Origin: Pseudomonadota bacterium | GTDB taxonomy: Bacteria; Pseudomonadota; Gammaproteobacteria; Burkholderiales; Burkholderiaceae_B | Assembly: GCA_023425645.1 (NCBI GenBank) | Contig: JAFACG010000032.1 | Span: 1-60,973 of the forward strand | Length of the DNA: 60,973 bases | Reading direction: 5' to 3' | Shown here: positions 55,397-60,973 of the stretch, one piece after another | Layout of the letters: every line of letters begins with the position of its first letter | Numbering within the stretch: the stretch's first letter is position 1 | Program-made: the position numbers and the translations under genes | The notes under the pieces: model-generated | Databases searched by the model: none | Seen by the model: the letters and a program-made list of their open reading frames with translations, nothing else | What the model was told of the DNA's origin: nothing

Positions 55397-56364
55397 GCCT
55401 GCTCCTTGGCCAGCTTGGCGGTGGTTGCGGGATCGGCGGCGGAACGGATGCGCACCAGTCCGGCCAGGCCCTTGGGCGCGAAGAACACCACCACCAGCAA
55501 CAGGATGCCCAGCGGCATGTGCCAGTACTCGGTCCAGTTGCGCAGGATCTCTTCCAGCACCAGCATCACGAAGGCGCCCAGCGCGCCGCCGTACAGCAGG
55601 CCTATGCCGCCGACCAGCACCATGATGATGAGGTCTGCCGACTGGGTCCAGTTCATGAGGCTGGGCGAGACGAACAGGTTGTGGTTGGCCAGCAGCGCGC
55701 CGGCCAGGCCCATGACCGCGCCGCTGATCGTATAGGCGGTCAGGCGGATGCGGTAGACGGGGTAGCCCAGCGACTGCATGCGGCTCTCGTTCTCGCGGGT
55801 GCCCATCAGGGCCTGCCCGAAGCGGGCGTTGACCAGCCGCTGGAACAGGAACAGCACCAGGACCAGCACGGCCAGGACCAGGTAATAGAAGACCAGGTCG
55901 TTGCTCAGGTCCACGCCGGGCAGCTGCGAGGTGCTGTACATGTTCAGCCCGTCCTCGCCGCCATACTGGCGCAGGGAGATGAACAGGTAATAGATCATCT
56001 GGGCGAACGCCAGGGTGATCATGATGAAATACACCCCGCGGGTGCGCAGCGACACCGCGCCGGTCAGGAAGGCCAGCAGGCCGGAGACCAGCATGGCGGC
56101 GGGCCAGGCGATCAGGCCGCTGTCCACCCCTTCGGTGGCCAGGATGCCCACCGTGTAGGCGCCGGCGCCGAAGAATGCCGCATGGCCCAGGGCCACCAGG
56201 CCGCCGTAGCCCAGCACCAGGTTCAGGGCGCTGGCCGCCATCGCATAGATGAAGATGCGCCGCACGAAGGAAATGTAGAATTCGAGCCCGTACAGGGGCG
56301 CCAGCAGCGGGAAAGCGATCAGCGCCGCCAGCACCAGGACGGTGAAAATACGCGAAGTACTCAT
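55393..56364 (-). CDS. livM: Branched-chain amino-acid-type ABC permease LivM
   Basis: A 323-aa membrane subunit with about ten helices. LGYGGLVALGHAAFFGAGAY and the GENESRMQSLGYPVYRIRLTAY block are classic LivM. Four bases separate it from livH. Confidence 0.94.
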   Translation of the reverse strand: MSTSRIFTVLVLAALIAFPLLAPLYGLEFYISFVRRIFIYAMAASALNLVLGYGGLVALGHAAFFGAGAYTVGILATEGVDSGLIAWPAAMLVSGLLAFLTGAVSLRTRGVYFIMITLAFAQMIYYLFISLRQYGGEDGLNMYSTSQLPGVDLSNDLVFYYLVLAVLVLVLFLFQRLVNARFGQALMGTRENESRMQSLGYPVYRIRLTAYTISGAVMGLAGALLANHNLFVSPSLMNWTQSADLIIMVLVGGIGLLYGGALGAFVMLVLEEILRNWTEYWHMPLGILLLVVVFFAPKGLAGLVRIRSAADPATTAKLAKEQA

Positions 56365-56368
56365 GTCA

Positions 56369-57289
56369 TCAACCTCGCGCCGGGAACAGGCCCGATGGAC
56401 GGAAGACCAGGACGCCGGCCATCAGCACGTAGATCAGGATGGCGGCCAGGGTGGGCCCCACGCTGGAGGCCACGTCGGCCGGAAACACATTGCGCAGCAG
56501 CATGGGCAGGAAGGCGCGGCCCGCCGTGTCCACCATGCCCACCAGCAAGGCGCCCACGAAAGCGCCGCGGATCGAGCCGATGCCGCCGATCACAATGCAC
56601 ACCAGCACCAGGATGAGGATCTCCTCGCCCATGCCGATCTGCACGGCGGTGATGGGGCCCAGCAGGGCGCCGGCCAGGGCGGCCAGGGCCGCCCCGAGCG
56701 TGAACACGCCCAGGAACAGCACCGGCACCTTGACCCCCATCAATGTCGCCATCTGACGGTTCGAGGCCCCCGCCCGCACCAGCACGCCGGCGCGGGTCTT
56801 GGTCACGAAGGCGTACAGCGCCAGGGCCATGACCAATCCCACCGCGATGATCATCAGGCGGAAGGCCGGATAGAGGAAATCGGGCAGGATCTCGACGGGG
56901 CCGGCCAGCAGGGCCGGCATGTTGAGCATCACGGGCGTAGGGCCCCAGATCATCTTGACCAGGTCGTTGGCGATCAGGATGACCGCGTAACTGCCCAGCA
57001 CCTGCGCCAGGTGGTCGCGTGTGACCAGCTTGCGCATGATGAGGATTTCCAGGGCGATGCCCACGAGGGCCGTCACGCCCACCGCCACGATGATGGCGGC
57101 AGTGAACGAGCCGGTGCGCTGCATGGTTTCCGCGGCCACATAGGCTCCCGCCATATAGAGGGAGCCGTGGGCCAGGTTCATGATGTCCATGATGCCGAAG
57201 ACCAGGGTCAGGCCCGCGGCGATCAGGAACAGCATCAAACCGAACTGCAAACCATTCAGCAGTTGCTCGGTTATCAGAATGAGCGACAT
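56369..57289 (-). CDS. livH: Branched-chain amino-acid-type ABC permease LivH
   Basis: A 306-aa membrane subunit. The N-terminus QLLNGLQFGLMLFLIAAGLTLVFG and the GIMDIMNLAHG block are family-typical. It lies 18 bases after livK. Confidence 0.94.
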   Translation of the reverse strand: MSLILITEQLLNGLQFGLMLFLIAAGLTLVFGIMDIMNLAHGSLYMAGAYVAAETMQRTGSFTAAIIVAVGVTALVGIALEILIMRKLVTRDHLAQVLGSYAVILIANDLVKMIWGPTPVMLNMPALLAGPVEILPDFLYPAFRLMIIAVGLVMALALYAFVTKTRAGVLVRAGASNRQMATLMGVKVPVLFLGVFTLGAALAALAGALLGPITAVQIGMGEEILILVLVCIVIGGIGSIRGAFVGALLVGMVDTAGRAFLPMLLRNVFPADVASSVGPTLAAILIYVLMAGVLVFRPSGLFPARG

Positions 57290-57307
57290 GCTTCTACCAC
57301 CTGAATC

Positions 57308-58477
57308 TTATTTGAGTTTGCAGTCTTTGACGTAGACGTCCTGGTGATTGTCGAACACCTTGCTGACCAGGCGGTTCACAAGGCGTCCGTCGGCGTCCTT
57401 CTCCACCTTGCGCAGGTAATACGCCTGGATGGGGAAATTGTTCGCGCCGTAGGTGAACTTGCCGCGCACGGAATCGTAGTCGGCGGCCTTCAGGGCCTTG
57501 AGCACGGCTTCGCGGTCCTTCACGTTGCCGTCCACCTGCTTGACGGCGGCGTCGATGGCCAGGATGACGTCATAGGCCTGGGCGGCGTACACGGAAGGAT
57601 AGCGGCCATTGTATTCCTTGCGGAAAGCGTCCACGAAGGTCTTGTTGGCCGGCACGTCCAGGTCCTGCGACCACTGGGCGGTGTTGTACATGCCCAGGAT
57701 GGGTTCGCCCACGGCGGGAATGATGTCCTCGTCGCCCGAAAATGCGGGGCCCAGCAACACGATGTCCTTGTTCAGGCCGGCGGCCACGAATTGCTTGATG
57801 AAGTTGATGCCCATGGCGCCGGGCAGGAAGAAGTACACGGCCTGTGGCTTGGCGGCGCGGATCTGCGCCAGTTCGGCGGCATAGTCGATCTGGCCGAGCT
57901 TGGTGTAGATCTCGTCGCTGACTTCCTTGCCGTAGCCGCGCTTGAAGCCGGTCAGGTGGTCCTTGCCGGCCGGATAGTCCGGCGCAATGATGAACATCTT
58001 GTCGTAGTCGCGGTCGGCGGCCACCTTGCCGGCGGCTTCGTCAAAGGCGTCGTTCTGGTAGGACACGCCGAAGAAGTAGGCGTTGCAGCCTGCGCCGGCC
58101 AGCTGGCTGGGGCCGGGGTTGCTGGTCAGGTAGGGCACCTTGGCCGAAAACAGGGCCGGGGCCACGGCCAGCGCCACGTTGGAGCCGACCGGGCCGGTGA
58201 AGAAGTCGATCTTGTCGCGCTGGACGAAACGATTCACCAGCTGGCGGGCCTGGTCGGGGTTGCCGGCCATGTCCTGCTGGATGAATTCGGCGGGCTGGCC
58301 GCCCAGCTTGCCGTCCAGCATCTTGATGGCCAGATTGAAGCCATCGCGCACCTCGCCCCCCACGGCCGCAAACGGGCCGGACGTATCCATGGCCATGCCC
58401 ACCTTGATGGTGTCGGCATGGGCCAGCGAACCGCCAAAAGCCGTGGCCAGAGCCACCGACAATACGATACGTTTCAT
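57308..58477 (-). CDS. livK: Branched-chain amino-acid-type ABC binding protein
   Basis: A 389-aa periplasmic binding protein (type I fold, receptor-family ligand domain). The signal peptide is cut near AHA-DT (residue 22). KVGMAMDTSGPFAAVGGEVRDG is the usual start of the mature domain. GAGGAG five to six bases before the ATG at 58477 decides the start. First gene of livKHMGF. The ligand may be branched-chain amino acids or another amide or acid; sequence alone does not say. Confidence 0.92.
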   Translation of the reverse strand: MKRIVLSVALATAFGGSLAHADTIKVGMAMDTSGPFAAVGGEVRDGFNLAIKMLDGKLGGQPAEFIQQDMAGNPDQARQLVNRFVQRDKIDFFTGPVGSNVALAVAPALFSAKVPYLTSNPGPSQLAGAGCNAYFFGVSYQNDAFDEAAGKVAADRDYDKMFIIAPDYPAGKDHLTGFKRGYGKEVSDEIYTKLGQIDYAAELAQIRAAKPQAVYFFLPGAMGINFIKQFVAAGLNKDIVLLGPAFSGDEDIIPAVGEPILGMYNTAQWSQDLDVPANKTFVDAFRKEYNGRYPSVYAAQAYDVILAIDAAVKQVDGNVKDREAVLKALKAADYDSVRGKFTYGANNFPIQAYYLRKVEKDADGRLVNRLVSKVFDNHQDVYVKDCKLK

Positions 58478-58803
58478 GCTATCTCCTCGCGCCACAGCGC
58501 TTAAAGGCTGTCGTTATTCAGGGTGTGTGACAGACCGGATCCAGGTTCCAACCACACCAACTATTTATTTATAAATAGTTTAGTTGTGAACGAATTCCAA
58601 TGACAAGCTGTGGTTTTTACCTAGAGAACGAGCTGCCGGATGCTACCTTACCGACTGGCGCAACCCTGCGCCAACGCGGCAGGCGGATAAGCACTATAAC
58701 GACTGCGGCAATACGGGTTTATGCACGTTTTCCTTGATGCCGCCCGGCGAACGGGCGGCGCCGCGCTGCTAAACTGGGCCAACGCCCATCCTCAGGAGCT
58801 TTC
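58478..58803. other. livK / ivy divergent intergenic region
   Basis: About 325 bases without a credible gene. Apart from the palindrome at 58559-58580, I see no further repeat. The livK and ivy promoters should lie here. Confidence 0.5.
58559..58580. promoter_or_regulatory. Palindrome upstream of livK
   Basis: A perfect 9-bp inverted repeat AACTATTTA/TAAATAGTT with 4-base spacer, about 80 bases before livK in a 326-base intergenic region. Outer bases (CAACTA and TAGTTG types) extend the symmetry loosely. A candidate operator. Confidence 0.45.
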
Positions 58804-59241
58804 ATGCATACATCAAACAAGCTATGCCGTCTGCTGGCCGGCGCCGCCCTGTTCGCGGGCCTGCTGGCGAACTCGCAGGCCGCCGACCCCGTCTACCTGT
58901 CCGACCTGGCCGCCGCCAGCAAGCCGGTCGCCGACCAGTACCGCGCGCTGATGCGGGACGTCTCCAAGCGCGCCAGCTGGGTGAACCAGTACGGCACCGC
59001 CTCGCCGGCCGAGGCCGTCACGGCGGACGGACGCAACTACCAGCTCTTTCGCGCCTGCAAGCCGCACAATTGCCCCAGCGAAAGCTACGTGGTATTGCTG
59101 GACGCCCAGGACCAGACCATCAAATATGGCGCCTTCGTGGAAAACAAGACCTCCGGCTCCGGCCTGACCAGCAGCCGCATCCAGTGGCTGGGCAAGCCCG
59201 AGGACAGTCTGGCGCGCCAGATGGCCCCCTGGCTGTTCTAG
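58804..59241 (+). CDS. ivy: Ivy-type lysozyme inhibitor
   Basis: A 145-aa periplasmic protein. The signal peptide is cut near SQA-AD (about residue 26). The loop CKPHNC (C85-C90) corresponds to the CKPHDC motif that plugs the lysozyme active site in Ivy, with Asn in place of Asp. The AFVENK and WLG segments fit the family. It would protect peptidoglycan from host or rival lysozymes. CTG- and GTG-rich upstream frames are not used; CAGGAG sits before the ATG. Confidence 0.88.
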   Translation: MHTSNKLCRLLAGAALFAGLLANSQAADPVYLSDLAAASKPVADQYRALMRDVSKRASWVNQYGTASPAEAVTADGRNYQLFRACKPHNCPSESYVVLLDAQDQTIKYGAFVENKTSGSGLTSSRIQWLGKPEDSLARQMAPWLF

Positions 59242-59383
59242 CCACGCACCATGCGGGGCCGGCGCAACGGCTCCGTTCCGTCCGCAGCAAGCGTTTGCAC
59301 AACATTCAGACACAATGCGTTAGCTTAGGCAAAATGGAGCGTGCCCGCCTTTGCCTTCACTGATCACGTCCAGAAAATAGATC

Positions 59384-60472
59384 ATGCTGACACTGCAATC
59401 GCCTCCTCAAGGCGCGGCATTCGACGCCTTGCATGCCGTGAGCCTGGGCCAGGCCGGATGGAACGAAGTCATGGTGGCCGCCAAACATCTGGTGGGGGCC
59501 GATTCGGCCACCATGCTGTGGCACAGCAAAAGCGCGCATGGCCTGGCGCATACGGAAACCGCCGACATTCCCGACCATACCCTGCAACTGTACGGCAGCC
59601 ATTTCCACACCCGCGACCCCATGGCCCTGCGCCACTGGGGCTCGCCCGCCGGAACGCGCTTTTCCGGCGGCCAGGAGCTGGACAAGCAGGACAACATCAG
59701 CCGCAGTTTCTGGAACGACTTCATGCTGCCCTGCCGCATCCGCGAGATCCACGGCTGCGTGCTGACCAACGACACACAGTGGATCACCGCCATCAGCTTC
59801 CAGCGCAGCCGCCTGTACAAGCCCAGCACCGAGCTGCTGCGCACCGAACAGGCTTTCATGGCCCTGGCCGCCCAGGCCCTGCGGGAACAGCAGCAACGCA
59901 ATGTGGCCGAACTCTCCCATCTGGGGCAGTTGCTGGGACCCCGGCACAACCTCTGGATGATCGTCAACAGCCGCGGCGAGCTGATGAGCGACGTGCACCA
60001 CCTGTTCCAGGAACTGGACCACGACCGCGGCCTGCAATTGGCGGACAACCAACTGCGCCACCAGGATCCTCGCTGGGACCGGCGCCTGGCGGCCGCGCTG
60101 CAGGATTGCGCGCAGGACCGCCGTCCCAGGCAACTGCACCTGCCCGACAATTGGGGCCGCTCCTACCGGCTGTATATAGGAGGACCGGCCGAACCGCGCT
60201 ACAGCCAGGGCCTGCAGAGCATCCTGCAGCTACGGCTCGAATGCCGCCATATCTTTCACCTGCCCAGCGCCGAACTGATCGCCGAGTTCTTTTCCCTGAC
60301 GCCCACGGAGGCGCAGCTATGCCATTGCCTGGCCAGCGGCCTGGCGGTCAAGGACGCCGCCCAGGTGCTGGGCATGGCGCCCGACACGGCGCGCAAGCAC
60401 CTGGCCTCCATCATGAAAAAGACCGGCTGCCATCGCCAGCCCGAACTGCTGCGCCTGATCACCTCGCTGTGA
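59384..60472 (+). CDS. LuxR-type HTH regulator with unrecognised N-terminal domain
   Basis: A 362-aa regulator. The C-terminal HTH is about residues 300-355 (SLTPTEAQLCHCLASGLAVKDAAQVLGMAPDTARKHLASIMKKTG). The N-terminal 290 residues are neither an acyl-homoserine-lactone domain nor a receiver domain as far as I can see; they may be GAF/PAS-like. Neighbours give no clear target. Confidence 0.85.
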   Translation: MLTLQSPPQGAAFDALHAVSLGQAGWNEVMVAAKHLVGADSATMLWHSKSAHGLAHTETADIPDHTLQLYGSHFHTRDPMALRHWGSPAGTRFSGGQELDKQDNISRSFWNDFMLPCRIREIHGCVLTNDTQWITAISFQRSRLYKPSTELLRTEQAFMALAAQALREQQQRNVAELSHLGQLLGPRHNLWMIVNSRGELMSDVHHLFQELDHDRGLQLADNQLRHQDPRWDRRLAAALQDCAQDRRPRQLHLPDNWGRSYRLYIGGPAEPRYSQGLQSILQLRLECRHIFHLPSAELIAEFFSLTPTEAQLCHCLASGLAVKDAAQVLGMAPDTARKHLASIMKKTGCHRQPELLRLITSL

Positions 60473-60543
60473 GCGGGCCTTGACCTTGCCCCCGTGGCAA
60501 GGCTTAAGCTGTCTGCATTGTTTCCATCAACAGGAGTCAGACA

Positions 60544-60738
60544 ATGTCGACATTCTCCGTACCCGACATGAGCTGCGGCCATTGCGTGCGCAGCATCACC
60601 GAAGCCATCCACGCCATCGCCCCCCAGGCGACCGTCAACACGGACCTGGACAAGCACCACGTCACGGTCGAAGGCCTGGACGCCGACCAGGCCCTGAAGG
60701 CCATCGAAGAAGCCGGCTACACGCCCGCCAGGCTCTGA
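60544..60738 (+). CDS. CopZ-like heavy-metal chaperone
   Basis: A 64-aa HMA-domain protein. The metal-binding MSCGHC (C11, C14) and the compact ferredoxin-like length are those of copper chaperones. A P-type ATPase partner is not in the window. An AGGAG lies about ten bases before the ATG. Confidence 0.92.
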   Translation: MSTFSVPDMSCGHCVRSITEAIHAIAPQATVNTDLDKHHVTVEGLDADQALKAIEEAGYTPARL

Positions 60739-60824
60739 GGCCCGGGCGGCCCCGGCCCGCGCAGCCGGCCTTCTGGCGCGAGCATGCTTTCGACACCGGA
60801 GAAGGCGGCGGCACGGAAGTGCTG

Positions 60825-60973
60825 TGGTTGACATCCTCCCCGGCCTGAAGGCCGGAAATTCCTACGGCGCTCAGGCGCGGCATTGAGCCGCCCCTGAGCC
60901 GCTTCGGCGGGTTCCTGCTGCTGGCGGCGTGACCGCGCCGCTCACTTCACAGGCGAACCGGGCGTGTCCCGCC
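60825..60973 (-). mobile_element. IS200/IS605-type element, right end (cut by window edge)
   Basis: The edge sequence GGTTGACATCCTCCCCGGCC, with the hairpin CCGGCC-TGAA-GGCCGG (60840-60855) and CCTACGG after it, is the classic terminal sequence of tnpB-bearing IS200/IS605 elements. It lies directly after a tnpB 3' end read on the minus strand. In such elements this end also forms the 3' part of the omega RNA. The rest, including any tnpA, is outside. Confidence 0.85.
60871..60973 (-). CDS. tnpB: RNA-guided nuclease/transposase-associated TnpB, C-terminal fragment
   Basis: Only the last 33 codons are visible. They read AGHARFACEVSGAV, then PPAAGTRRS and an ending QCRA before the stop. That is the usual C-terminal tail of proteobacterial IS605 OrfB proteins. 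The catalytic core is outside the window, so activity cannot be judged. The omega RNA/terminal hairpin follows the stop by about 15 bases. Confidence 0.85.
   Translation of the reverse strand, partial: AGHARFACEVSGAVTPPAAGTRRSGSGAAQCRA

Overview
The window is about 61 kb of high-GC DNA that reads as the chromosome of a betaproteobacterium, most likely Alcaligenaceae (Bordetella/Achromobacter/Castellaniella-like). The basis is gene order and protein style: miaB-phoH-ybeY-corC-lnt, the fdsGBA-fdhD-fdsD formate dehydrogenase set, many solute-binding proteins, and dctPQM and liv transporters. Assignment to family is inference; no rRNA is present.

Layout. 1-340 holds a copy of a structured dispersed repeat. 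405-5870 is a forward housekeeping cluster (miaB, phoH/ybeZ, ybeY, corC, lnt), closed by a hairpin shared with a large GGDEF-EAL protein on the minus strand (5941-8829). 9368-10038 carries two tandem copies of tRNA-Ala(GGC)-Glu(TTC)-Asp(GTC). 10.2-11.1 kb has two unrecognised exported proteins. 11.3-15.6 kb is a tetR-adaptor-RND efflux unit whose pump has lost an internal block that should include the proton-relay aspartates. 15.7-18.8 kb has a DUF3293-like protein, a thioesterase, bioB and a DMT transporter. 18.9-22.8 kb has an NMT1-type ABC transporter and a BMP-type binding protein. 22.9-25.0 kb has an MFS protein and a peroxiredoxin. 25.2-31.0 kb is a TRAP transporter (dctM-dctQ-dctP, minus) divergent from a FixLJ-style two-component system.

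31.1-44.0 kb is the most coherent block, molybdenum cofactor plus formate oxidation: moaC-moaD-moaE-moaB-moeA forward, then a 0.7-kb non-coding region with two inverted-repeat elements, then mobA, moaA and a ModE-like/periplasmic-binding-fold regulator in reverse, and divergently fdsG-fdsB-fdsA-fdhD-fdsD. The cofactor genes supply the enzyme beside them and the regulator sits between the two.

44.1-50.0 kb has small soluble genes (a TfoX-like protein, a universal stress protein, a TIGR01244 phosphatase-like protein, a GNAT) and an envelope-sugar group: a YdjC/HpnK-type deacetylase, GtrA, an ArnT-like glycosyltransferase and an ArnC/GtrB-like glycosyltransferase. 50.35-51.2 kb is a truncated haemoglobin with an NsrR-like Rrf2 regulator. 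Then come serA, a di-haem cytochrome c peroxidase, a complete livKHMGF operon (minus), an Ivy-type lysozyme inhibitor, a LuxR-type regulator and a CopZ-like metal chaperone. The right edge cuts into an IS200/IS605-type element: the tnpB 3' end and its terminal hairpin are visible.

The least explained features are the covarying hairpin/inverted-repeat family at 1-161, 34250-34361 and 34470-34710, and the internal deletion in the RND pump. Start codons were moved from the longest open frame wherever a ribosome site, an overlap with the upstream gene or family length argued for it. Residue numbers follow the chosen starts.
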